From an uncultured bacterium (GTDB lineage: Bacteria > Bacillota > Clostridia > Oscillospirales > Oscillospiraceae), in contig CAMCCC010000001.1 of assembly GCA_945873205.1 (NCBI GenBank), forward strand, positions 62,001-126,000: DNA of 64,000 nt. Direction: 5' to 3'. Shown piece after piece: positions 43,506 to 52,451 of the stretch (its first letter is position 1; each line of letters begins with the position of its first letter). The translations under genes and the position numbers were made by a program. The notes under the pieces were generated by a model. The model worked only from the letters and a program-made list of their open reading frames with translations. It made no database searches and had not been told where the DNA came from.

Positions 43506-45703
43506 AGCTATCCGGCACGGTTGAAAACATCATCTACAAAAATGAAGAGAACGGCTACACTGTTTTGCGTCTGAAAAACGACAGTGGAGAACTGGTGACG
43601 GTGGTGGGGTGCTTCCCCTATGCCGCTGCCGGGGAGTCCATGATCATCAGCGGCAACTGGATGAATCACAGCGTCCATGGCCGGCAGTTCAAGGCAGAGT
43701 TTGCCCAGCGCCTGCTGCCCACCAGCGCCAACGCCATCTATCAGTTCCTGGCCGGCGGCTCCGTCAAGGGCATCGGCCCGGCCACCGCTTCGCTGATCGT
43801 CAACCGCTTCGGGGACGACAGCCTGGACGTGATGCTCAACTCCTGGGAGGAGCTGACAAAGATCAAGGGCATCAGTGCCGCCAAGGCCCAGCAGATTTCC
43901 AAGAGTTTCCGCCGTCAGGCGGGGGTGCGGATGCTGATGGAGTTTGTGTGCTCCTTCGGCCTTCGGCCCATCCTGGCCATGCGTATGTACAAATACTATG
44001 GGGATGAGGCCCTGGAGGCCCTGCGGGCCAACCCCTACATACTCTGCGGAAGTATGATCGGCGGCACCTTTGCCGAGGCGGACGCCATGGCTCTGGAGCT
44101 GGGCATTGAGGAGCACAGCAAGAACCGCCTGGGTGCTGCCATCCTCTTTGAACTGTCCCACAACACCGGCAACGGCCACTGCTTCATCCCCCGGGAAAAG
44201 CTAGCGGCTGTCACTGGGGAGCTGATCGGCGTGGAGCCGGAGACCGTTGACGAATGTCTGGAGGAGCTGATCGAGGGCGGCCAGCTCTGCTACGAGGAGA
44301 TTGCCGGCTGCAGGGCCTGCTACCTGCCGGAATTGTATGAGGCGGAGCGGGACGCGGCAGAGCAGTTTGCCCGCATGAGCAAGCGCCGCTTTAGCGACCG
44401 GGTAGATGTAGAGAAGCTGCTATCCCGATTGGAGAGCAGCCAGGGCATCCACTATGCCCCCATGCAGCGCAGCACCCTGGAGCTGGCCCTGAAAAACCAG
44501 ATCGTGGTGATTACCGGCGGCCCCGGCACCGGCAAAACCACCTCCATCCGGGCCATCCTTGCCATGTTTGAACAGCTGGGCCTGAAAACTCTGCTGACCG
44601 CCCCCACTGGCAGGGCCGCCAAGCGTATGACCGAGCTGACCGGTCATGAGGCCAGTACGGTCCATCGTCTGCTGGGCGCCAAGTTCGATGAGGACAGCGA
44701 CCATGTGGTTTTCACCAAGGACGAGAGCGATCGGCTGGACTGCGACGCCGTAATCCTGGACGAGTGCTCCATGGTGGATATCTGCCTGATGGACGCGCTG
44801 CTGAAGGCCATGCCCCCGGATGCCCGGCTGGTCATGGTGGGGGACGCCGACCAGCTTCCCCCGGTAGGCCCCGGCAATGTGTTCTCCGCCCTGATCCGCA
44901 GCCAGGTGATCCCCACCGTTCGTCTGACGGAGATTTTCCGCCAGAATGAGGGCAGCAAGATCATCCGCAACGCCCACATAATCAACCGGGGGGAGCATCC
45001 CAACCTGGCCGAGAATTCCGGGGATTTCTTCCGTCTGAAACGCCTGCAGGCCGGCACCTCGGTGGAGACCATCACCCAGCTGTGCTCTCAGCGTCTGCCG
45101 GGGAAGATGGGGATTCCCCCGGAGGATATCCAGGTTCTTTCCCCCACCCGGAAGGGGGAACTGGGCACCGCCAATCTGAACCGGGCTTTACAGGCTGTGC
45201 TGAATCCTCCCGGCAAGGAGAAGAAGGAAAAGCTCTTTGGTGACGCCGTCTTTCGCGAGGGCGACCGGGTGATGCAGATCAAGAACAATTATGACATCCT
45301 GTGGAAGAACTCCTCCGGCACGGAGAGCGGCACCGGCATCTATAATGGAGACATCGGCGTGGTACAGGCCATCGACCCGGAAGCCGAGACCATCACCGTG
45401 AACTTTGACGGCCGCATTGCCAGCTTCGGCTTTGACGCTCTCATCGAACTTGAGCATGCCTGGGCCATCACCGTCCATAAAGCCCAGGGCAGCGAGTACC
45501 GGGCCGTGATCCTGGCCCTGAGCCCCAGCTCCCAAATGCTTTTGACCCGCGGCGTGCTCTATACCGCCGTCACCCGGGCCAAAGAGCTGATGATCATGGT
45601 GGGGGACGACCAGACCGCCTATCAGATGATCGACAATTACCGCCGTTCCAAACGCTATACCGCCCTGCGGGTGCGGCTGCGAAAGCTGTGCGGTGTGGAA
45701 TGA
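43481..45703 (+). CDS. recD2: RecD2-type ATP-dependent DNA helicase
   Basis: A 740-residue SF1B 5'-3' helicase of the stand-alone RecD2 (YrrC) type found in bacteria without a RecBCD partner role. The N-terminal OB-like domain and helix-hairpin-helix repeats (SVKGIGPATASLIV and TKIKGISAAKAQQI, about 90-150) separate it from RecD1. Walker A GGPGTGKTTS is near residue 347, Walker B VILDECSMVD near 425, and the C-terminal motif AITVHKAQGSEY near 660. It is thought to act in mismatch or recombinational repair. The start lies within the upstream membrane-protein gene; comF overlaps its stop. Confidence 0.95.
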   Translation: MDQENELLELSGTVENIIYKNEENGYTVLRLKNDSGELVTVVGCFPYAAAGESMIISGNWMNHSVHGRQFKAEFAQRLLPTSANAIYQFLAGGSVKGIGPATASLIVNRFGDDSLDVMLNSWEELTKIKGISAAKAQQISKSFRRQAGVRMLMEFVCSFGLRPILAMRMYKYYGDEALEALRANPYILCGSMIGGTFAEADAMALELGIEEHSKNRLGAAILFELSHNTGNGHCFIPREKLAAVTGELIGVEPETVDECLEELIEGGQLCYEEIAGCRACYLPELYEAERDAAEQFARMSKRRFSDRVDVEKLLSRLESSQGIHYAPMQRSTLELALKNQIVVITGGPGTGKTTSIRAILAMFEQLGLKTLLTAPTGRAAKRMTELTGHEASTVHRLLGAKFDEDSDHVVFTKDESDRLDCDAVILDECSMVDICLMDALLKAMPPDARLVMVGDADQLPPVGPGNVFSALIRSQVIPTVRLTEIFRQNEGSKIIRNAHIINRGEHPNLAENSGDFFRLKRLQAGTSVETITQLCSQRLPGKMGIPPEDIQVLSPTRKGELGTANLNRALQAVLNPPGKEKKEKLFGDAVFREGDRVMQIKNNYDILWKNSSGTESGTGIYNGDIGVVQAIDPEAETITVNFDGRIASFGFDALIELEHAWAITVHKAQGSEYRAVILALSPSSQMLLTRGVLYTAVTRAKELMIMVGDDQTAYQMIDNYRRSKRYTALRVRLRKLCGVE

Positions 45704-46353
45704 AGCTTTTTGACTGGTTGCTGGACCTGATTTATCCGCCCCGCTGCGCCTTTTGCCGCCGTCTGCTGGACCGCCGGGAGAAGGGCGTGTGCCGGTTCTG
45801 CCGGCCGAAGCTGCCCTATGTCCCGGCAGACGGCCAGGTTCAGCACTTCCGGAATGTGGACAAATGCCTCTCGCCGCTGTATTATCATGGCAGCGTGAAG
45901 GACTCGCTGCACCGCTATAAATTCGGCGGTGCCACAGCTTATGCGGATATTTACAGTGAATTTATTGTAAAATGTATTGACGAAAACCAAATTTCCTGCG
46001 ATAGTATCACTTGGGTTCCTTTAAGCCGCCGCCGGCTTCGGAAGCGGGGGTATGACCAGGCGGAGCTACTGGCTAAACTGATAGCAAAGCACCTGGGGCA
46101 GCGCCCTGTCCGCCTGCTGAAAAAGCTGCGGGATACCCCGCCCCAATCTCAGACCGGCAGCGCGGAAAAACGCCGTGCCAACATCGCGGGCGCTTATGCC
46201 TGCCTGCGGCCGGAGCGGGTGCAGGGAAAGCGTATTCTGCTGGTGGATGATATTGTCACCACCGGCGCCACCTTGTCGGAAGCAGCTAAGGTACTCAAAA
46301 AGGCCGGGGCCAAAGAAGTGATCTGCGCCACCCTGGCCAGGAGTCTGAGATAA
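45700..46353 (+). CDS. comF: ComF-family amidophosphoribosyltransferase-like protein
   Basis: A 217-residue protein with an N-terminal zinc ribbon (Cys16, Cys19, Cys31, Cys34) and a C-terminal type I phosphoribosyltransferase fold whose PRPP loop is ILLVDDIVTTGATL near residue 180. In naturally competent species ComF helps DNA uptake after the membrane channel, possibly with a helicase; its enzymatic substrate is unclear. The ATG at 45700 overlaps the recD2 stop (ATGA); the track start at 45688 is not preferred. Coupling to a DNA helicase gene is suggestive given ComF's role. Confidence 0.92.
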   Translation: MKLFDWLLDLIYPPRCAFCRRLLDRREKGVCRFCRPKLPYVPADGQVQHFRNVDKCLSPLYYHGSVKDSLHRYKFGGATAYADIYSEFIVKCIDENQISCDSITWVPLSRRRLRKRGYDQAELLAKLIAKHLGQRPVRLLKKLRDTPPQSQTGSAEKRRANIAGAYACLRPERVQGKRILLVDDIVTTGATLSEAAKVLKKAGAKEVICATLARSLR

Positions 46354-46380
46354 ATTAGATCATAGATAGAGGAGAAGCAC

Positions 46381-47412
46381 ATGAATCTGTTTGAAAGAGA
46401 TATTGCCGTTGATATGGGTACATCCTCCACCCTGCTGTTCGAGCAGGGGAAGGGCGTGGTCGCCCGGGAGCCGACTGTGGTAGCCGTGGACAAGTTCAGC
46501 GGCAGAATATTGAAGATCGGCCAGGAGGCCCAGAGAATGCTTGGCCGTACCCCTGCCAACATCGTGGCCATCCATCCCATCAACGCCGGCGTCATCTCTG
46601 ACTATGAGATCACCGCCCAGATGCTGCGGGAACTGGTGAACCGCATCACCTCTTTCAGCCTGTTCAAGCCCTGCATCCTGGCCTGCGTCCCCAGCAGCAT
46701 CACCGGCGTGGAGGAGCGGGCCGTCATTGACGCCGCTATTGAGGCCGGCGCCAGAAAGGTCTACCTGCTGGAGACTGCTGTGGCCACCGCCCTGGGCGCC
46801 GGCGTGGATATCTCCAAGGCTGACGGGCATATGATCATCGATATCGGCGGCGGCACTACCGATATCGCCATCGTCTCTGCCGGCGGCGTGGTGGAGTGTG
46901 AGTCTCTCAAGGTGGCCGGTTCCAGCTTTGATGAATCCATCGTCAAGTTCATCCGGCAGAAGTATGATATGCTCATCGGTCTCAGCACCGCCGAGGAGCT
47001 GAAGCGCAGTATCGGCTGCGTGATTCAGCGGCCCGACGTGGGCTATGAGGAGATCAAGGGCCGGGATCTGACAAACGGCCTGCCTAAAACCGTGCAGGTC
47101 AGCTCCAGCGAATTGATTGAGGCTTTTGTTGAGCCCATGAACTATATCCTTGAGGCCATCCACACCGTGCTGGAACGCACGCCGCCCCAGCTGGTGGGTG
47201 ACCTGGATAAAAACGGCATCATCATGTCCGGCGGCGGCAGCCTGATCTACGGCATTGACCGGCTGATCGAGCGCAGCACCGGCATCCGCACTGTGGTGGT
47301 GGACGACGCCGTCTCCTGCGCCGCCTATGGCGCGGGCAAGATGCTGATGCATCTGGAGGATCTGCAGGACGGCATGATGAACTTCTACAGAAAGCGCCAG
47401 CTGAAGGGCTGA
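46381..47412 (+). CDS. mreB: MreB/Mbl cell-shape actin homolog
   Basis: A 343-residue bacterial actin that organises cell-wall synthesis along the cell length. Phosphate-binding loops are IAVDMGTSSTLLF near residue 9 and IDIGGGTTDIAI near 157, with the adenosine motif IIMSGGGSLIYGIDRLIE near 282. Length matches MreB/Mbl. GAGGAGAAG precedes the ATG. mreC and mreD do not follow, so this copy is separate from any classical mre operon and could be the Mbl-type paralog. It is followed by ispD. Confidence 0.93.
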   Translation: MNLFERDIAVDMGTSSTLLFEQGKGVVAREPTVVAVDKFSGRILKIGQEAQRMLGRTPANIVAIHPINAGVISDYEITAQMLRELVNRITSFSLFKPCILACVPSSITGVEERAVIDAAIEAGARKVYLLETAVATALGAGVDISKADGHMIIDIGGGTTDIAIVSAGGVVECESLKVAGSSFDESIVKFIRQKYDMLIGLSTAEELKRSIGCVIQRPDVGYEEIKGRDLTNGLPKTVQVSSSELIEAFVEPMNYILEAIHTVLERTPPQLVGDLDKNGIIMSGGGSLIYGIDRLIERSTGIRTVVVDDAVSCAAYGAGKMLMHLEDLQDGMMNFYRKRQLKG

Positions 47413-47443
47413 AGCATTTGACAGCAGGAAAGGAGCGCCGGGA

Positions 47444-48166
47444 ATGAATATCAGGCGACTGTTCAGGAAAAAGCAGAAGGATCCCCACTGCTCGGTGGTA
47501 GTTGTGGCCGCGGGCAGCTCAGAGCGCATGGGCGCGGACAAGATGCTCATGACCCTGGGGGCAAAGCCCGTCATCATCCGGACGCTGATGGCTTTCCAGA
47601 AAAGCCCCATGGTGGATGATATCGTGGTGGTCACAAGGCCGGAAAAGATCATGGGTCTTGCGGACATGATCAAGCTCTATGATATCAGCAAGGTGACCCA
47701 GGTGATCTCCGGCGGCGCCACCCGGATGGAATCCGCCCTGGCCGGCGTCTCGGCGGTGCGGAAGGGCGCCAAGCTCATTGCCATCCATGACGGCGCCCGG
47801 CCCCTGGTGACCCAGGACTTGATTGAGCGGGTGGTGAACGCTGCCAATGCGTATATGGCCGCTGTGCCCGCTGTCCGCTGCGTGGATACCCTGAAGCAGA
47901 TTGATGGAAACGGCGTTATCACCGGCGGCGTGGACAGGGACTGTGTTGTCCGTGTGCAGACGCCCCAGGTCTTTGACGCCGACATCATCAAGGGCGCCCT
48001 GACCAAGGCGGTGGAGAAGCACCTGACGCTGACGGATGATTGTTCCGCCATGGACATGATGGGCGTCAGGACCCATACAGTGGAGGGCGATGCCGGCAAT
48101 ATCAAGCTGACGGAGCCTGTGGACATGGTTCTGGCCGAGGCCATACTGAAAAGCAGGGGTGAATGA
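47444..48166 (+). CDS. ispD: 2-C-methyl-D-erythritol 4-phosphate cytidylyltransferase
   Basis: Third step of the non-mevalonate isoprenoid pathway: joins MEP with CTP. The 240-residue protein has the nucleotide-binding motif [18 protein letters not shown] near residue 24, HDGARPLV near 117 and the [11 protein letters not shown] segment near 170. About 15 extra basic residues precede the core. ispF starts 1 base after its stop. The product pathway supplies undecaprenyl carrier lipid, linking it to uppP and mreB functions in the window. Confidence 0.95.
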   Translation: MNIRRLFRKKQKDPHCSVVVVAAGSSERMGADKMLMTLGAKPVIIRTLMAFQKSPMVDDIVVVTRPEKIMGLADMIKLYDISKVTQVISGGATRMESALAGVSAVRKGAKLIAIHDGARPLVTQDLIERVVNAANAYMAAVPAVRCVDTLKQIDGNGVITGGVDRDCVVRVQTPQVFDADIIKGALTKAVEKHLTLTDDCSAMDMMGVRTHTVEGDAGNIKLTEPVDMVLAEAILKSRGE

Positions 48167-48167
48167 T

Positions 48168-48644
48168 ATGCGCATCGGACACGGTTATGACGTTCACCGC
48201 CTGGTGCCGGACCGGCGGCTCATCCTGGGCGGGGTGGACATCCCCTTTGAAAAGGGCCTGCTGGGCCATTCCGACGCCGACGTGCTGACCCACGCCCTGA
48301 TGGACGCCCTGCTGGGCGCGGCGGCTCTGGGGGACATCGGCAAGCTGTTCCCGGATAACGATGACCGCTTCCTGGGGGCGGACAGCATAGCGCTTTTGCG
48401 GGAAGTCTGCCGGGTGCTGGGGGAGAAGGATTACCGCATCTGCAACGTGGACTGCACGGTGCTTGCCCAGCGGCCCAAGCTGGCTCCCCATATCCCGGCC
48501 ATGCGGGAGAATCTTTCCGCCGCCATGGGCCTGCCGCTGGACTGCGTCAGCGTCAAGGCCACCACGGAGGAGGGGCTGGGCTTTACCGGCGAGGGCTTGG
48601 GCATCGCCGCCCATGCCGTGGCCCTGATCGAGAAAACAAAATAA
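48168..48644 (+). CDS. ispF: 2-C-methyl-D-erythritol 2,4-cyclodiphosphate synthase
   Basis: Cyclises CDP-ME 2-phosphate to MEcPP with release of CMP in the non-mevalonate pathway. The 158-residue trimeric enzyme begins [12 protein letters not shown] with the zinc-binding Asp-x-His, and has [21 protein letters not shown] near 35 and the C-terminal [12 protein letters not shown]. The track start at 48159 (ATG) lies inside ispD; the ATG at 48168, with AGGGGTG upstream, opens the canonical N-terminus. A strong terminator ends this unit. Confidence 0.96.
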   Translation: MRIGHGYDVHRLVPDRRLILGGVDIPFEKGLLGHSDADVLTHALMDALLGAAALGDIGKLFPDNDDRFLGADSIALLREVCRVLGEKDYRICNVDCTVLAQRPKLAPHIPAMRENLSAAMGLPLDCVSVKATTEEGLGFTGEGLGIAAHAVALIEKTK

Positions 48645-48702
48645 CAAAGCGGCAGTTTCCGCATAAGATGAACTATATCTGTGCGGCTTCGCCCTTGGAT
48701 CA

Positions 48703-48737
48703 ACACCGCACAGCTTTCGGGCTGTGCGGTGTTTTTG
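48703..48737 (+). terminator. terminator after ispF
   Basis: A perfect 12-bp stem ACACCGCACAGC / GCTGTGCGGTGT with a 6-nt loop, followed by TTTTTGC. Confidence 0.88.
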
Positions 48738-48789
48738 CACAGAGAAATCAACTATTCATGCCGCGTATGCGGAGGATCGGAGCAGTGTG

Positions 48790-49035
48790 ATGCAGTACCT
48801 TATAATGTGCCGCTCCTTGACCTGGGCCCAACGTTCCGCGGCGCTGCTGGAGCGCAGCGGCATAACGGCAAGCGTGGTAAAAGCGCCCCAGGGCCTGAGC
48901 ACCAGCGGCTGCGGCTATGCCATCAGCATTTACAGGCGTTTCGAAGAGGCCCGGAATCTGCTGGCGAAAAACAATATGATAAACGGAAAAATATTCAAGC
49001 GAACGGATACTGGTGAATATCAGGAGATAGGCTGA
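48790..49035 (+). CDS. DUF3343 protein (putative Se/S carrier-like)
   Basis: An 81-residue protein. The track ORF is over-extended; GGAG at 48779-48782 fixes the ATG at 48790. The pattern fits DUF3343: an N-terminal strand with a Cys (YLIMCRSLTWAQRSA), VKAPQGLSTSGCGYAISI with the conserved SGCG cysteine near residue 42, and a C-terminal helix plus strand (INGKIFKR). The family is proposed to carry sulfur or selenium from cysteine desulfurase-like enzymes, and the next gene is such an enzyme. The name rests on family resemblance; no activity has been shown that I know of. Confidence 0.78.
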   Translation: MQYLIMCRSLTWAQRSAALLERSGITASVVKAPQGLSTSGCGYAISIYRRFEEARNLLAKNNMINGKIFKRTDTGEYQEIG

Positions 49036-49054
49036 AAAAGTCTTGCGCTCTCCG

Positions 49055-49107
49055 TCTGCCGCTGGATGGAACAGCGTTTGGCACAGTGTTCAGCGGCAGA
49101 TAGGAGA
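49055..49107 (+). promoter_or_regulatory. hairpin abutting the ribosome-binding site of the class V aminotransferase gene
   Basis: TCTGCCGCTG pairs perfectly with CAGCGGCAGA (49091-49100), and the Shine-Dalgarno TAGGAG starts at the very next base. The 3' part AGCGGCAGATAGGAGA (49092-49107) recurs exactly ahead of rpoZ. It could tune translation between the DUF3343 gene and this one. Confidence 0.4.
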
Positions 49108-49112
49108 GCTTT

Positions 49113-50222
49113 ATGATATATCTGGATAACGCGGCCACCACCATGATCAAGCCCCTTGCCGTAAGCCGGGCCGTGATGAAGGCCATGCAGACCATGGCAA
49201 GTCCGGGCCGTGGCGGCCATGAACCGGCCATGCGGGCGGCAAAGACCGTTTTTGACTGCCGCATGGAGGCGGCGGAGCTGTTCCATGTTCCGTCTCCTGA
49301 GCAGATCGTCTTTACCATGAACGCCACCCACGGCCTGAATATAGCCATCCACAGTCTGGCCCGAAAGGGCACCAGAGTCCTGGTCTCCGGCTATGAGCAC
49401 AACTCCGTCACAAGGCCCCTGGCGGCCCTGGGGGCAGAGATCCATGTGGCGCAAGCCCCGCTGTTTGACAGCGCCGCCATGCTGGCGGCCTTTGAAAAAC
49501 AACTGCCCGGGATGCAGCTTGCGGTCTGCACCCATGTCTCCAACGTGTTCGGCTATATCCTGCCCATTTATGACATCGCCCGCCTGTGCCGGGAGCAGGG
49601 GGTGCCCCTCATCGTTGACGCCTCCCAGTCGGCGGGGGTTCTGGAGGTGGATTATGAGCGGCTGGGCGCGGCCTTTATTGCCATGCCGGGTCACAAGGGA
49701 CTCTTTGGACCTCAGGGCACCGGCATCCTGATCTGTGCCCAACCGGGCAGCCCTCTGCTCAGCGGCGGCTCCGGCTCGGACAGCATCCCCCAGACCATGC
49801 CGGATTACCTGCCCGACCGGCTGGAGGCCGGCACCCATAATGTCTGCGGCATTGCCGGTCTCCGGGAAGGCATCCGCTATGTGCGCCAGTCCGGGCTTGA
49901 CAGCATCTATGCCCATGAGAACACGCTTCTTCAGGCCATGGTTTCAGAACTGTCCGGCGTGGAGGGCCTGACGCTGTACAGCGATCACTGCCGGAATCAA
50001 AGCGGCGTGCTTTCTCTCCGAAGCGCCCGGCTCAACTGTGAAGAAATGGCCGCCCTGCTGGGGGAAAGAGGGGTCTGTGTCCGCGCCGGGCTCCACTGTT
50101 CACCCTATGCCCACCGCACCGCCGGCACCCTGGACAGCGGCACTGTGCGCTTCAGTTTCTCCCCCTTCAACAGCCTGGAGGATGTGACCCGCAGCTGCCA
50201 GTTCATAAAAGATTTACTATAA
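49113..50222 (+). CDS. class V aminotransferase, cysteine desulfurase-like
   Basis: A 369-residue PLP enzyme of the NifS/CsdB type that would remove S (or Se) from cysteine (or selenocysteine) as enzyme-bound persulfide. It begins MIYLDNAATTMIKP, the PLP Lys is in AMPGHKGLFGPQGTG near residue 195, and the catalytic Cys is in RAGLHCSPYAHRTAG near residue 328. The C-terminal R-x-S-F-S-P-F-N follows as in the family. No IscU/SufU scaffold gene is adjacent. Pairing with DUF3343 suggests sulfur or selenium delivery rather than general Fe-S assembly. The substrate is inferred only. Confidence 0.87.
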   Translation: MIYLDNAATTMIKPLAVSRAVMKAMQTMASPGRGGHEPAMRAAKTVFDCRMEAAELFHVPSPEQIVFTMNATHGLNIAIHSLARKGTRVLVSGYEHNSVTRPLAALGAEIHVAQAPLFDSAAMLAAFEKQLPGMQLAVCTHVSNVFGYILPIYDIARLCREQGVPLIVDASQSAGVLEVDYERLGAAFIAMPGHKGLFGPQGTGILICAQPGSPLLSGGSGSDSIPQTMPDYLPDRLEAGTHNVCGIAGLREGIRYVRQSGLDSIYAHENTLLQAMVSELSGVEGLTLYSDHCRNQSGVLSLRSARLNCEEMAALLGERGVCVRAGLHCSPYAHRTAGTLDSGTVRFSFSPFNSLEDVTRSCQFIKDLL

Positions 50223-50239
50223 TATGGCAGGGAATGATG

Positions 50240-50268
50240 TTGCCTTTTTCCTTATTTTGTTTTATAAT
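50240..50268 (+). promoter_or_regulatory. promoter of the cdaA operon
   Basis: TTGCCT, 17 bases, perfect TATAAT. Confidence 0.7.
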
Positions 50269-50295
50269 ACTCTAATAGGTATAGACTAGGGTAGA

Positions 50296-50315
50296 AGCGG
50301 AATCTTTCCGCTTTT
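50296..50315 (+). promoter_or_regulatory. terminator-like hairpin in the cdaA leader
   Basis: AGCGGAA / TTCCGCT stem with a 3-nt loop followed by TTT lies about 20-40 bases downstream of the predicted start site and 17 bases before the cdaA ATG. Being inside the leader, it could attenuate the operon or end read-through from upstream. Confidence 0.4.
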
Positions 50316-50332
50316 GTGATGGAGAGGGCGCT

Positions 50333-51217
50333 ATGAGTGCATTGAGCAATTCTTTAAGCGGCGCGATTAATTATCTGCTTACGATCAGAATTTCTGATTT
50401 TATCGATATTATCATCGTCGCCTATCTGATCTACAAAGCCATATGGTTTTTGCGCAGAACCAATTCCTATAATCTGGCCCAGGGCCTTCTGATTCTGCTG
50501 GTGGTGCTTTGGCTGTCTGAGGTTTTCCGGCTCACCATGATCAACAACCTGCTGCGCAAGGCAGTGGAGCTGGGCCTTATCGCCCTGCTCATTCTTTTCC
50601 AGCCGGAACTGAGGCGGATTCTGGAGCGGATGGGCAGCAGCTTCCATTCAGGGAAGGCTGCCTCCAGTACAGCCATGGATATGGCCATTGCCCAAACGGT
50701 GCTGGCGTGCAGTGATATGTCTGCTTCCCGCACCGGCGCCCTGATTATCTTTGAGCGCAATGTAAACCTGAACAACATCATGAGCACCGGCACCATCATC
50801 AATGCCGATACTACGGCGGAACTGATCAAGAACATCTTCTTCAATAAAGCCCCCCTGCACGATGGGGCTTTGATCGTCAGAAACGGCAGGATCGCGGCCG
50901 CCGGCTGTGTCCTGCCCCTGACCCAAAGCACCAACCTCAGCAAGGAGCTGGGTATGCGTCACCGGGCCGGCATCGGCCTGAGCGAACAGTCCGACGCTGT
51001 GGTTATCATCGTCTCGGAGGAGTCCGGCTCCATATCCATGGCCATTGACGGTATGCTCAAGCGTCACCTCAGCCCGCCCATGCTGGATAAGCTCCTGCAT
51101 AGCGAGCTGATTCAGGACGATGACGAGCAGGACAAGCGTAACCTCAGAAGCATCATCAATAAACTATTCGGAACAGAATTCAATGGAGACGAGAAGAACA
51201 ATGAAAAAACTCTATGA
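50333..51217 (+). CDS. cdaA: diadenylate cyclase CdaA
   Basis: Makes cyclic di-AMP from two ATP; c-di-AMP controls potassium and osmolyte balance in Gram-positive bacteria. The 294-residue protein has three membrane helices at the N-terminus (about 22-105) and a cytoplasmic DisA_N domain with the motifs DGALIV near residue 178 and RHRAGIGLSE near 207. An acidic C-terminal tail is slightly longer than usual. cdaR follows with an overlap, the standard pairing; glmM, the usual third gene, is missing and replaced by rseC. Confidence 0.95.
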   Translation: MSALSNSLSGAINYLLTIRISDFIDIIIVAYLIYKAIWFLRRTNSYNLAQGLLILLVVLWLSEVFRLTMINNLLRKAVELGLIALLILFQPELRRILERMGSSFHSGKAASSTAMDMAIAQTVLACSDMSASRTGALIIFERNVNLNNIMSTGTIINADTTAELIKNIFFNKAPLHDGALIVRNGRIAAAGCVLPLTQSTNLSKELGMRHRAGIGLSEQSDAVVIIVSEESGSISMAIDGMLKRHLSPPMLDKLLHSELIQDDDEQDKRNLRSIINKLFGTEFNGDEKNNEKTL

Positions 51218-52451
51218 CAGCAGGGCCTTTTGGATGGTGGTCTCGCTGCTGATCTCCATCACCCTCTGGCTCTATGTTTCCAGCGTGGATAAAGAAGTCA
51301 TTACCCAGCCCTTCCGGGGTGTCAAGGTGGAACTGGTAGGGGAGAACCTGCTGAAGGATTCCAGGAATATGGTCATTACCGACATGGACACCAGCACCGT
51401 CACCGTGGTTCTGGAAGGGCCACGGCGGATCATCGGCTCCTGGGACGCGGATTCCATCACCGCCCAGATCGACGTGAGCAAGCTCTCCCGGGCAGCCTAT
51501 ACTTCCCAGCAATATGTGATCAGTTACCCCGACGGCACCGACACCAGCAGCATCAGCGTGGTGCGGAAAACGCCGGAGACCATCAATTTCATGGTCTCCC
51601 CCCAGGTCTCCAAGACCATCCAGGTCAGGGGCAGCTTTGACGGCAAGCTGGCGGATGGCTATACCGCGGAAATGCCGGTGTTTGAACCCTCCACCATTGT
51701 TATCAGCGGCGCGGAGGCCTATATCAAGAATGTGTCTTACGCCTGGGTCACCTTCGGCGAAGGGGAAGTAGACAGCACTTATAAGGTGGAAACCGGCTTT
51801 ACCCTCAGAGATGAAGACGGGGTTCCCTGCTCCAATACCGGCATCAGCTTTTCCACCGATGTGGTGACGGCCACGCTGCCGGTGCTGGATATGAAGGAAG
51901 TCAAGCTGGACGTGAACCTGATCGAAGGCGCCGGCGCTACAGCTGCCAACACCAAGGTCAGCATTGAGCCCAAGTCTCTGCTGCTGGCCGGTGACTCGGC
52001 GCTGCTGGAGGGCATGAACCGCATCGTTCTTGCCACCATTGACCTGACCGAGTTCAGCAGCAGCTTTACCGACGTTTACACCATCCCTCTGGATAATGGG
52101 CTGAGAAACACCACCGGGGAGACGGAGGCCAGGGTCACTGTGGAGATCGCGGGCCTGAGTACCAAGAGCTTCAAGGTCACCAATTTCTCCTGCATCAATG
52201 TTACCGATGGCTACTCCGCCAATATCATTTCTGAAAGCTTGGACGTGACTCTCCGCGGCAAGGAGGAAGTGATCTCCCAGATCAAGCCGGAGAATATCCG
52301 GGCAGTGGCCGACTTGTCTACCTTTAACGAATCCACAGGCACCTACATGGTCCCTGTCAAGATCTATATCGACGGCTTTACCGACGTTGGCGCTTTGAAG
52401 CCGTCCAGTGGTGAAAACAGTATTTCCATTGAGATAAGAAAGGTGAGCTGA
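51201..52451 (+). CDS. cdaR: CdaA regulator CdaR (YbbR domains)
   Basis: Extracytoplasmic regulator of CdaA. From the ATG at 51201 the protein is 416 residues: one membrane helix (AFWMVVSLLISITLWLYV, about 8-26) followed by a beta-rich region with about four YbbR repeats (for example GVKVELVGENL, SKTIQVRGSFDGKLADGY, KEVKLDVNLI, SFKVTNFSCINV). The track start at 51120 lies deep in cdaA; 51183 (ATG) is the alternative. It overlaps cdaA by 17 bases and its stop shares a base with rseC. Confidence 0.9.
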   Translation: MKKLYDSRAFWMVVSLLISITLWLYVSSVDKEVITQPFRGVKVELVGENLLKDSRNMVITDMDTSTVTVVLEGPRRIIGSWDADSITAQIDVSKLSRAAYTSQQYVISYPDGTDTSSISVVRKTPETINFMVSPQVSKTIQVRGSFDGKLADGYTAEMPVFEPSTIVISGAEAYIKNVSYAWVTFGEGEVDSTYKVETGFTLRDEDGVPCSNTGISFSTDVVTATLPVLDMKEVKLDVNLIEGAGATAANTKVSIEPKSLLLAGDSALLEGMNRIVLATIDLTEFSSSFTDVYTIPLDNGLRNTTGETEARVTVEIAGLSTKSFKVTNFSCINVTDGYSANIISESLDVTLRGKEEVISQIKPENIRAVADLSTFNESTGTYMVPVKIYIDGFTDVGALKPSSGENSISIEIRKVS

